Source: CAYSRJ01 sp964525675
Lineage (GTDB): Bacteria; Spirochaetota; B62-G9; DRHN01
DNA: 47,067 nucleotides
NCBI GenBank assembly: GCA_964525675.1
Contig: CAZGJW010000007.1
Location: 1 to 47,067, forward strand
Direction: 5' to 3'
Below the pieces are notes generated by a model. That model saw nothing but the letters and a program-made list of their open reading frames with translations. It ran no database searches and was not told the DNA's origin. Each line of letters begins with the position of its first letter. Within the stretch, counting starts at the first letter, position 1. Positions 7,402 through 14,305 of the stretch are shown piece by piece. The translations under genes and the position numbers were made by a program.

Positions 7402-7958
7402 AGCCTAAAGAGAATATATCAGTCATCGGAGCGCTGGAGTTCAACAGTATCGCGGTAGGGACACGGGCGATGGATGAGATCGTCAAAGCCGCACCGGTGC
7501 GGATCATGGAAGCGGAGGTCGTAAACCCGGGCAAGTTTTTTGTTCTGTTTACCGGAGACGTCGCTTCAGTTGATGCGTCGCTTTCGCGCGGCAAGGCGGT
7601 CGGCGGTGGTTATCTGGTAGACGAACTGTTTATCCCACGCTTGCACCGGCAGATTATGCCGGCTATCAACCGCTCTGTGGAATGTAATCGGTGGGATGCT
7701 GCAGGTATTATCGAGTGTTTCTCCCTGATTGCGAGTATCGAAGCAGGTGATATTGCGGCCAAAACGGCGAATGTGCTCATTACCGAGATACGGCTTTCCT
7801 CCGACATGGGTGGAAAGTCGTATGTGAAGATGATGGGTGAAGTGCATGCGGTCGAAGTAGCCGTTTCTGCTGGTGTCGAATACATCACGAAGAAGGGGCT
7901 TTTATGCACCCGGGTGATTATTCCGAAGCCTCATCCAGATATCAGGCCATTTTATTAA
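7398..7958 (+). CDS. BMC-T shell trimer, PduT-like, without the Fe-S cysteine
   Basis: This 186-residue tandem-BMC protein of the single-layer trimer type starts at a GTG overlapping the previous stop (GTGA). Domain 1 covers about residues 7-88 and domain 2 about 98-182, which ends Val-Ile-Ile-Pro-Lys-Pro-His. It aligns well with PduT, whose Cys in the segment Cys-Pro-Gly-Lys-Phe holds a [4Fe-4S] cluster at the trimer pore. Here the same segment reads Asn-Pro-Gly-Lys-Phe, so that cluster ligand is gone. Its place right after the PduS-like gene matches the pdu arrangement and suggests the two proteins touch each other at the shell. Confidence 0.87.
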   Translation: MKPKENISVIGALEFNSIAVGTRAMDEIVKAAPVRIMEAEVVNPGKFFVLFTGDVASVDASLSRGKAVGGGYLVDELFIPRLHRQIMPAINRSVECNRWDAAGIIECFSLIASIEAGDIAAKTANVLITEIRLSSDMGGKSYVKMMGEVHAVEVAVSAGVEYITKKGLLCTRVIIPKPHPDIRPFY

Positions 7959-7998
7959 GTTTTATGGTTCAAATGTTCAATATAAGTGAGAATGTCCG

Positions 7999-8796
7999 GT
8001 GAGAAATATAGTAGTTGCAGGAAACTGGAAGATGAACACACATCGTGAAGAAGCGACGTCGCTCATCGACGGGGTTTTGCGGGAAGCGGGGAATTTTGGT
8101 GGTGTCGATGTGGTACTTTTCCCCCCGTATTTGTTTCTTGATATGGCTGTTCAAAAGTGCAGAAAAAGCGGAATAGGCGTGGGTGCCCAGAATGCCTTTT
8201 ACAAAAAACGGGGCGCGTATACGGGAGAAATCTCTCCAGTCATGCTCAGGGATATAGGCTGTGACTACGTGATACTTGGGCACTCCGAACGGCGGCATTA
8301 TTTTGATGAAACGAACGCAATCATAAACAAAAAGATGAAGAGCTGTCTGGAAGCAGGTCTCACACCGGTGCTCTGTATAGGGGAAACCCTGACGCAAAGA
8401 CAGCAGGGGAAGACATTCGATATTTTGAACGACCAGATAGTATACGGCCTCGAAGGAATAGACGGTTCTTTTATTAAAAAAACGATTATTGCCTATGAGC
8501 CGGTATGGGCCATCGGCACAGGCATTAGCGCATCTATAACCAAGGCGCAGGAGGCGCATGAGTATATCCGGAAAACGATCGAGAGTTTTACGGATACGGA
8601 GGCAGCCGGGCAAATACGGATTTTGTACGGGGGGAGCGTCAACACAAAAAACGCCCGGGAGCTATTGGAAGAGGACGATATCGACGGTGCGCTTGTCGGC
8701 GGAGCATCGCTGAAACCGGAATCATTCTGTGAAATCGTTAAAAGTGGCAAAGCCACTTCGCAGCCGATCCTTGGCAGGACTGGGTATCAAAGATAA
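7999..8796 (+). CDS. tpiA: Triosephosphate isomerase
   Basis: The enzyme interconverts glyceraldehyde 3-phosphate and dihydroxyacetone phosphate. The full catalytic set is visible: Lys11 (Gly-Asn-Trp-Lys-Met-Asn), His95 (Gly-His-Ser-Glu-Arg-Arg) and Glu167 (Ala-Tyr-Glu-Pro-Val-Trp), with the mobile loop Ala-Ile-Gly-Thr-Gly behind it. The start is GTG at 7999. It sits between shell and cargo genes, so it probably disposes of the glyceraldehyde 3-phosphate made by the aldolase at 11596. It has no N-terminal targeting helix like the other enzymes, so it may act outside the shell. Its last residues, Gly-Arg-Thr-Gly-Tyr-Gln-Arg, are encoded at the edge of a dispersed repeat and look like a recent tail. 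Confidence 0.95.
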   Translation: MRNIVVAGNWKMNTHREEATSLIDGVLREAGNFGGVDVVLFPPYLFLDMAVQKCRKSGIGVGAQNAFYKKRGAYTGEISPVMLRDIGCDYVILGHSERRHYFDETNAIINKKMKSCLEAGLTPVLCIGETLTQRQQGKTFDILNDQIVYGLEGIDGSFIKKTIIAYEPVWAIGTGISASITKAQEAHEYIRKTIESFTDTEAAGQIRILYGGSVNTKNARELLEEDDIDGALVGGASLKPESFCEIVKSGKATSQPILGRTGYQR

Positions 8797-8818
8797 CTTA
8801 TTTGTAGTTACTTAGAAG
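8780..8818 (-). repeat. Dispersed hairpin repeat, copy A
   Basis: Read on the minus strand this begins CTTCTAAGTAACTACAAA and ends near TTTGATACCCAG. It matches the copies at 19182, 21268 and 38811. The stem is TAACT/AGTTA. It is inverted relative to tpiA and overlaps its last codons. Confidence 0.7.
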
Positions 8819-8824
8819 CGCACT

Positions 8825-8865
8825 GGCTGTACGTGCGTAACCGACCCTGTACGCGGGAGACAGCC
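8825..8865 (+). repeat. Intercistronic hairpin before the aldehyde dehydrogenase gene
   Basis: GGCTGT (8825-8830) pairs with ACAGCC (8860-8865). Inside, GCGT (8835-8838) pairs with ACGC (8851-8854). There is no T-run. Like the hairpin at 4742 it separates two blocks of the BMC operon and may set mRNA stability. Confidence 0.45.
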
Positions 8866-8894
8866 GGACGAACTGCATATTTGAGGAGTGACCT

Positions 8895-10325
8895 ATGGAT
8901 ATAACAGAACAGGACATACGATCCATCGTCGAAAAGGTGGTCAGCACAATCACCATCATGCCGGACGGCGATTCGGTACTGGCCGAGGTTTCCGAAGATC
9001 AGCCGGGAATTTTTCAGAGCGTGGAAGAGGCGGTGCGGGCGGCCGAAAAGGCACAAAAAGATCTCATGGGTATGACACTCGAGAAGAGAAGAGAGATCAT
9101 TACAGGCATTCGTAAAAAGCTTCTTGAAAACCTTGAACAGATGTCGAAGATGTCGGTTGAAGAAGCGACCTTCGGGCGGTGGGAAGACAAGGTTTTAAAA
9201 AACAGGCTTGCCGTTGAAAAAACACCGGGCGTGGAAGACCTCGAGCCGGTCTCATACACCGACGACCATGGTTTGACCCTCGTCGAGAGGGCGCCGTACG
9301 GAGTTATCGGGTCGATTACGCCCTGCACCAACCCGACGGAGTCTATCATAAATAACGGAATCAGTATGGTTGCAGGCGGCAATGCAGTGGTGTTCAACCC
9401 GCATCCTGCGGCAAAGAAGACATCGAACTACGTGATCACCCTGATAAACAGTGCCGTGATTGAAGCCGGGGGACCCCTGAATCTGTTCTGCACAATCGCC
9501 GACCCGACGATCGAATCGGCGCAGTCCATGATGAAACACCCGAATATCCGGCTGCTTGTGGTAACCGGGGGACCGGCAGTGGTGAGGGCCGCGCTTGACA
9601 GCGGGAAGAAGGTAATCGCCGCAGGACCCGGAAATCCGCCGTGTGTGGTCGATGAAACCGCCGACATAGCGAAGGCCGGCAGGGATATTGTTCGGGGTGC
9701 AAGTATCGACAACAACATAATCTGTGTGTGTGAAAAGGAGATACTCGCGGTAAACAGCATTGCGGACGAACTGAAGGAGGCTATGAAGCAAAACGGCACC
9801 TACGAGCTCAACAGGAGCCAGATCGATGAGATTACGAAGCTCGTAATCGACGACCCAGGCGGTCCCGGGCATGAGGGAGCTGCCAACAAAAAGTATGTCG
9901 GCAAGGATGCATCGGTCATTGCGGAGGCGATCGGTCTCAAAGTGTCGCCCGATACGAGGCTTTTGCTGTGCGAGGTTTACAAAGACCATCCGCTCGTGTG
10001 GACGGAGCAGCTCATGCCGGTTATTCCCCTCGTGCGGATGAGCAGCGCGGACGAGGCCATAGATTTTGCCGTGCAGTGCGAGCACGGGTTCAGGCATACG
10101 GCAAGTATTCACTCAAAGAACGTTGAAAGACTCAGCAGGATGGCGAAGGTAATGGACTGTTCACTGTTCGTGAAGAACGGGCCAAATTACAGCGGCATGG
10201 GGTTCGGCGGTGCGGGGTTTACCTCGTTTACCATCGCAAGCCCGACAGGCGAAGGATTAACGAGGGCACGGACGTTTACAAGGGAGCGGCGCTGTTCGTT
10301 GATCGATTATTTCAGGATTGTGTAG
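8895..10325 (+). CDS. CoA-acylating aldehyde dehydrogenase of the microcompartment (PduP/EutE-like)
   Basis: This 476-residue enzyme should turn acetaldehyde plus CoA and NAD into acetyl-CoA. The catalytic cysteine is Cys277 in Asp-Asn-Asn-Ile-Ile-Cys-Val-Cys-Glu, matching the Asp-Asn-Asn-Leu-Pro-Cys of PduP; an extra Cys279 follows. Other family landmarks are Pro-Tyr-Gly-Val-Ile-Gly (134-139), Asn-Pro-Thr-Glu (146-149) and the Gly-Pro-Gly-Asn-Pro-Pro segment (244-249). Residues 1-20 form a predicted amphipathic helix (Met-Asp-Ile-Thr...Ile-Val-Glu-Lys-Val-Val) separated by a linker from the fold, the hallmark of a BMC encapsulation peptide. It is the signature enzyme of the locus and would consume the toxic aldehyde made by DeoC. 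Confidence 0.93.
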   Translation: MDITEQDIRSIVEKVVSTITIMPDGDSVLAEVSEDQPGIFQSVEEAVRAAEKAQKDLMGMTLEKRREIITGIRKKLLENLEQMSKMSVEEATFGRWEDKVLKNRLAVEKTPGVEDLEPVSYTDDHGLTLVERAPYGVIGSITPCTNPTESIINNGISMVAGGNAVVFNPHPAAKKTSNYVITLINSAVIEAGGPLNLFCTIADPTIESAQSMMKHPNIRLLVVTGGPAVVRAALDSGKKVIAAGPGNPPCVVDETADIAKAGRDIVRGASIDNNIICVCEKEILAVNSIADELKEAMKQNGTYELNRSQIDEITKLVIDDPGGPGHEGAANKKYVGKDASVIAEAIGLKVSPDTRLLLCEVYKDHPLVWTEQLMPVIPLVRMSSADEAIDFAVQCEHGFRHTASIHSKNVERLSRMAKVMDCSLFVKNGPNYSGMGFGGAGFTSFTIASPTGEGLTRARTFTRERRCSLIDYFRIV

Positions 10326-10340
10326 TGTGGAGGAGAGTCT

Positions 10341-10610
10341 ATGAAACTCGGAAGGGTTATCGGCAATGTCGTATGCACGCAGAAGGTCGATTCGTTCGAG
10401 GGCATCAAGCTCCTCCTGGTACAGCCGCTTGATGAACATCTTAAGGAAGCCGGAGAACCGATTGTCGCGTGCGACACGGTTCAGGCCGGTATGGACGATA
10501 TTGTCTTTTACGAAGGCGGGCGGGAAGCCGCACTTGGGCTTGAAAACTGGTTCAATCCGTCGGACGCAACCGTAATGGGTATCGTCGATCACGTGCACAT
10601 CGAGGAATAA
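10341..10610 (+). CDS. BMC-P shell pentamer 3 (EutN/CcmL family)
   Basis: This 89-residue vertex protein has the family start Met-Lys-Leu-Gly-Arg-Val-Ile-Gly-Asn-Val-Val-Cys-Thr, a central Cys-Asp-Thr-Val-Gln-Ala-Gly segment and the closing Met-Gly-Ile-Val-Asp-His-Val. It follows the aldehyde dehydrogenase by 15 bases and is preceded by GGAGGAGAG, a strong ribosome site. It is closer to pentamer 4 (shared Asp-Thr-Val-Gln-Ala-Gly) than to pentamers 1 and 2, so the four genes look like two separate pairs. Confidence 0.92.
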   Translation: MKLGRVIGNVVCTQKVDSFEGIKLLLVQPLDEHLKEAGEPIVACDTVQAGMDDIVFYEGGREAALGLENWFNPSDATVMGIVDHVHIEE

Positions 10611-10611
10611 C

Positions 10612-10890
10612 ATGATCCTGGGCAGGGTTATTGGAAACGTCGTTTCGACAATAAAGCTCGATATCTACAGGGGATATAAAATAGTCGTCGTTCGTCCCAT
10701 TGATCCGCAGGGTAACCCTGCAGGAAAGACGGTACTTGCGATCGATACGGTTCAGGCAGGTGTCGGGGATACCGTCCTTGTAATAGACGAGGGCAATTCG
10801 GCCCGCGTCATCATAAACGATAAAATGGCGCCGGTTCGTTGTGTAGTTGCGGGCATTGTAGATGATGTGCTGCTGCAGGTTGCTGAATAG
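10612..10890 (+). CDS. BMC-P shell pentamer 4 (EutN/CcmL family)
   Basis: This 92-residue vertex protein starts one base after the previous stop. It reads Met-Ile-Leu-Gly-Arg-Val-Ile-Gly-Asn-Val-Val-Ser-Thr at the start, then Leu-Ala-Ile-Asp-Thr-Val-Gln-Ala-Gly-Val-Gly-Asp in the core and Ala-Gly-Ile-Val-Asp-Asp-Val near the end. Together with its neighbour it brings the locus to four pentamers against one hexamer. Confidence 0.92.
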   Translation: MILGRVIGNVVSTIKLDIYRGYKIVVVRPIDPQGNPAGKTVLAIDTVQAGVGDTVLVIDEGNSARVIINDKMAPVRCVVAGIVDDVLLQVAE

Positions 10891-10902
10891 AGGAGGTAAT
10901 CC

Positions 10903-11457
10903 ATGGATCAATCTGATGTGTCGAAAATCATAGAAAACGTGACGAGCAGCCTCCATGCAATGACGGCGCCAGCTGTTCAGGCTGAAAACAGCATAAACAC
11001 AAAGGATAATGTCAGGCGGGTCGCACTTGGATCTGATCACGGCGGATTAGAGGCAAAAGAGATCATAAAAACCTATCTCGGAGGTCTCGGATACCACGTG
11101 ACTGATGTGGGAACGAACAGCAAGGAGAGTGTCGATTACCCCGACTATGCCCTGCTGGTCGCGAAGAAGGTTGCGAGCGGTGAGTGCGAGCGGGGTATTA
11201 TGATAGACGGCGCCGGTATCGGCTCATCGATGGCGTGCAACAAGGTGAAGGGCATCAGAGCGGCGATGTGCTACAGCATAAAAACGGTTATCAACAGCAG
11301 GGAGCACAACAACGCGAATGTGCTGACCCTCGGTGGACCGCTCCATACGCCTGATGAGCTCTGTGAAATGGTGAAGGTATGGCTCGAAACGAGGTTTGCG
11401 GGCGGAAGGCACTGGCGGCGTGTAAACAAGATCATGGAAATCGAACACGGGAGATGA
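10903..11457 (+). CDS. rpiB: RpiB/LacAB-family sugar-phosphate isomerase, BMC cargo
   Basis: This 184-residue protein is about 35 residues longer than ordinary RpiB because of an N-terminal extension. Residues 1-20 look like an encapsulation helix (Met-Asp-Gln-Ser-Asp-Val-x2-Ile-Ile) and a linker follows. The fold shows Ser-Asp-His-Gly-Gly (44-48), Asp-Tyr-Pro-Asp-Tyr (78-82) and Gly-Gly-Arg-His-x-Arg-Arg (167-173). The usual catalytic Cys of E. coli-type RpiB (Ile-Cys-Gly-Thr-Gly) is replaced by Asp102 in Ile-Asp-Gly-Ala-Gly-Ile-Gly. It should interconvert an aldose and a ketose phosphate, classically ribose 5-phosphate and ribulose 5-phosphate, but the true substrate in this compartment is uncertain. 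Confidence 0.88.
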   Translation: MDQSDVSKIIENVTSSLHAMTAPAVQAENSINTKDNVRRVALGSDHGGLEAKEIIKTYLGGLGYHVTDVGTNSKESVDYPDYALLVAKKVASGECERGIMIDGAGIGSSMACNKVKGIRAAMCYSIKTVINSREHNNANVLTLGGPLHTPDELCEMVKVWLETRFAGGRHWRRVNKIMEIEHGR

Positions 11458-11595
11458 AGCATCGAATTTTCAGGGCTCATTGATCAACGGTGGAAGAGGC
11501 GGGCTTGGTTCGGCAGTGTGTAACCCCGGGATTCTGTTGTGAATAACCGTCGATGAGTGTTGTGTTAAAATCTCTGGTATCAAGAGGAAACCGGT

Positions 11596-12378
11596 ATGGA
11601 TCAGAAAGAGCTTGTAGACCGGATAGTGAAAGAGGTTATGGACAGGCTTTCGCAGGGGAACACTGCACGAACAGTAACGCCTGCAAATGCTAGTTCGGTG
11701 CGATCGGGTATCGTCATTAACGTTCCCGCCGACCTGGCGCCTTATATCGATCATACCCTTTTGAAGCAGGATGCTACAAAAGAACAGATAGAGAAGCTTT
11801 GCAGAGAGGCGATTGAGTATCACTTCTTCGCCGTATGCATCAATTCTGCCTGGGTGTCTCTGTGTGCGAAACTGCTCCGGGGATCGGGCGTGAAGATAGC
11901 AAGCGTTATAGGTTTTCCCCTGGGAGCGATGGACAGCAGGGCAAAGGCATTTGAAACCAGCTATGCAATAGAAAACGGTGCTTCTGAAATTGACATGGTT
12001 TTGAACGTGGGTGCCCTGAAGGCGCGGGAGCTCAAAACCGTGGAAGAGGATATACGCGCCGTCCGCCGGGCCTGCCGGGGAACCACCCTTCTCAAGGTAA
12101 TAATCGAAACATGCCTTCTGACGGATGAAGAGAAGGTTCTGGCCTGTGAAATAGCAAAGAAGGCAGGAGCCGATTACGTAAAGACGTCCACAGGGTTTTC
12201 GAAGGCTGGAGCGACCGCGCAGGATGTCGCTCTGATGCGCAGGATAGTTGGCTCCAACATCGGAGTGAAAGCAGCAGGTGGCATCCGAACCTTTGAGGAT
12301 GCAAAGCTCATGATAAACTCGGGCGCAACCAGGCTTGGAATGAGCGCCAGTGTGCAGGTCGTTACAGGTGTCGCCTGA
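11596..12378 (+). CDS. deoC: Deoxyribose-phosphate aldolase, BMC cargo
   Basis: The enzyme splits 2-deoxyribose 5-phosphate into acetaldehyde and glyceraldehyde 3-phosphate. All key residues are visible: the Schiff-base lysine Lys196 (Val-Lys-Thr-Ser-Thr-Gly-Phe), Lys225 (Gly-Val-Lys-Ala-Ala-Gly-Gly), Lys167 (Leu-Lys-Val-Ile-Ile-Glu-Thr) and Asp133 (Glu-Ile-Asp-Met-Val). The 260-residue length exceeds that of stand-alone short DeoC because residues 1-20 form an amphipathic helix (Met-Asp-Gln-Lys-Glu-Leu-Val-Asp-Arg-Ile-Val), followed by a Thr/Ala/Ser-rich linker to about residue 40. That is a typical cargo tag. A 138-base gap separates it from rpiB. It is the last gene of the operon and defines its probable substrate class. 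Confidence 0.95.
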   Translation: MDQKELVDRIVKEVMDRLSQGNTARTVTPANASSVRSGIVINVPADLAPYIDHTLLKQDATKEQIEKLCREAIEYHFFAVCINSAWVSLCAKLLRGSGVKIASVIGFPLGAMDSRAKAFETSYAIENGASEIDMVLNVGALKARELKTVEEDIRAVRRACRGTTLLKVIIETCLLTDEEKVLACEIAKKAGADYVKTSTGFSKAGATAQDVALMRRIVGSNIGVKAAGGIRTFEDAKLMINSGATRLGMSASVQVVTGVA

Positions 12379-12455
12379 CCCGGACAAACCGGAGCCAAAA
12401 GTTAAAATTCATACTGCACACACTCAGGCCGAATCGCTCGATGAATTATACAGGA

Positions 12456-13559
12456 TCAATATGTAAACTGAAAACCTGATGTGACTCCAATGCCGCCTGG
12501 TTTGTTCCAGCCGTATATATCCGTGGTCTCGCCTTTCTGTACTGTTATAAAGCTGAGCACCTTTAACCCTTCATAGATATTCCAGTTTATCCCTGCTGCG
12601 ATAAGCGCCGACAGATCAACAGGAGAAATGATGTTCCTGAGTATAAAGCTCAGGGAGTCGTTTACAGACCATGAAATTTCGGGGTACAGCATGAGAGCAT
12701 ATTCTACATCTTCTGTGCTACTGTTTTTTTCCGACCAGGATGCATTGGGGATGACAAGGCCTTCAAGCCTGAAAAAAAGAGAGGTGCTGTGCAATAAATC
12801 CTGCATATGAAAAATTCCCCAGCTGAGGTGCAGGCTCTCCCGGAGATCAGAAACATCCGGGGATTCACCGGGGATTGAGACCGATGCGGAGAGATGCCAG
12901 TCTACAAGCAGATGGCCCTGAAAACTGAGGTAGGGTTTATGCGCAGCATCAATGCCGCTGTAAAGATATCCACCTTCTGTTTTGACCCCATGGATTCTGG
13001 TCACAAACCTTCCGCCTGCCTGTGAATCTGTAATATGCGGTGCCAGTTCATCAGGATCATCAGTGATCTCGGAAAGGTCAAGTTCCGGCGCCAGGAGAAT
13101 GGTTTCCAGGAACGAGTAGGTTCCCAGGGGAACATAGACTGAGGTCAGCCATGCTGCCTCATCCCGCAATTCCTCGGCCGTCATATCAAGAGATGAAGCG
13201 GATGCTCCGAAGATAACATCCCCCGCATTATAGAAAAATCCCTCGCCCCATGATACCCTGGCCTTCCCCAGTGTGGTTCTGAATCCGGGGAAGCGAACCT
13301 TAATAAATGCGCGTGATATATCAAAAATAGCAGTGTCGGCTATCTGCGCATCGAGAGAGAGCCGGGCCTTGACGTTTTTATTCTTTACCGCCTTGAATGT
13401 GAGCCTGCCGGTCCCGAGGCCTGAGAGGCTCCAGTAATCATCGTCCATCCTGGCAAGGGTATTCAGCAGGGTAAGCTTGACTGAGGTCGACATCTCTGCG
13501 TTGACAGTTATAACGGTGAAAATAATAAAAGAGGCTGTGAGCAGTAATTTTTTTACCAT
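12456..13559 (-). CDS. Outer-membrane beta-barrel protein of the ABC exporter operon
   Basis: This 367-residue protein has a cleavable signal peptide (Met-Val-Lys-Lys, a hydrophobic stretch, then Val-Asn-Ala-Glu near residue 21). The mature part is rich in alternating hydrophobic and polar residues with many Tyr, Trp and Ser and ends in Phe-Gln-Phe-Thr-Tyr, the aromatic end expected for BAM-inserted barrels. The family was not recognised by name. It overlaps the end of the LolA-like gene by seven bases and is the last gene of a TetR-ABC-LolA-like operon. It may be the outer-membrane receiver of whatever the transporter and carrier deliver. Confidence 0.7.
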   Translation of the reverse strand: MVKKLLLTASFIIFTVITVNAEMSTSVKLTLLNTLARMDDDYWSLSGLGTGRLTFKAVKNKNVKARLSLDAQIADTAIFDISRAFIKVRFPGFRTTLGKARVSWGEGFFYNAGDVIFGASASSLDMTAEELRDEAAWLTSVYVPLGTYSFLETILLAPELDLSEITDDPDELAPHITDSQAGGRFVTRIHGVKTEGGYLYSGIDAAHKPYLSFQGHLLVDWHLSASVSIPGESPDVSDLRESLHLSWGIFHMQDLLHSTSLFFRLEGLVIPNASWSEKNSSTEDVEYALMLYPEISWSVNDSLSFILRNIISPVDLSALIAAGINWNIYEGLKVLSFITVQKGETTDIYGWNKPGGIGVTSGFQFTY

Positions 13560-14290
13560 GTTAGTTCTTCCAGAGAAAAGATGTCGGGATCAAGGTGAAG
13601 ATTGATCTTGATATCGTTGATAAAAAATTCGGTACTGGAATTTCGTTTCAATGTATCTTTCAGCACCATATGAAAGGGTATGTTCTTGCCCGATACCTGC
13701 CGAATATTATTGATCGATATTTCCTTGAGCAATTTTCCGGAACGGGAGAATTTATGGATTTGCCGGTAAATGAAAAGCTCTTTATCAATCCACATAATCT
13801 CCCTGTAATAGGGGACATCACTGCTTTTTGCCTCAAGGTTCACTTTGTAACAGGCTGCACCGTCAACTTCTTCTATCCCTTCTAGTGTTGCCCTGTAAGA
13901 TGTAAGCAGGCTCTTATCGCCGGTCATGTCCTCATAGGACATATCCGAACCGAGCACCGATTCTTTGAGCGCAGCGCCCTGCATCCGAATGAGCTCCTCG
14001 GCGTCGGGATAAAAAAGGTAGATCTCGTTGCTGGTGCGAAGTATCTTCATCCCTTCCTCCTCAACACTGGTGAACTCAATGAGCATGGTATCTGCGCCCC
14101 TGGAGTAGGAGATGAAGGTTGTTTTTTTTGTGCCGAACCGGTCGTGGATTAGCAGGCAGCCGTCGGTCCATGCTGTTTTAATAACCGTGTTCTTCTCCAG
14201 TTTTCTAACAACATCCTCGGCTGAAATAGCTAAAACGGATACCGGTATTGCAAAGGCTGCCAGAATGGGAAGCAAGATATTTTTCATCAT
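13553..14290 (-). CDS. LolA-like outer-membrane lipoprotein-sorting family protein
   Basis: This 245-residue periplasmic protein has a signal peptide (residues 1-22, ending Val-Leu-Ala-Ile-Ser-Ala). The rest looks like the LolA-like half-barrel family: Thr-Phe-Ile-Ser-Tyr-Ser-Arg-Gly near the start, Ile-Tyr-Leu-Phe-Tyr-Pro-Asp-Ala-Glu-Glu-Leu-Ile-Arg in the middle, and Leu-Glu-Ala-Lys-Ser near the end. Such proteins carry lipids or lipoproteins across the periplasm. The two upstream permeases are FtsX-type, like LolC/LolE, so a dedicated Lol-like route is plausible. It is not obviously the housekeeping LolA, because it sits in a TetR-controlled operon. Confidence 0.78.
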   Translation of the reverse strand: MMKNILLPILAAFAIPVSVLAISAEDVVRKLEKNTVIKTAWTDGCLLIHDRFGTKKTTFISYSRGADTMLIEFTSVEEEGMKILRTSNEIYLFYPDAEELIRMQGAALKESVLGSDMSYEDMTGDKSLLTSYRATLEGIEEVDGAACYKVNLEAKSSDVPYYREIMWIDKELFIYRQIHKFSRSGKLLKEISINNIRQVSGKNIPFHMVLKDTLKRNSSTEFFINDIKINLHLDPDIFSLEELTW

Positions 14291-14305
14291 ACCACCTCCA
14301 AACCA

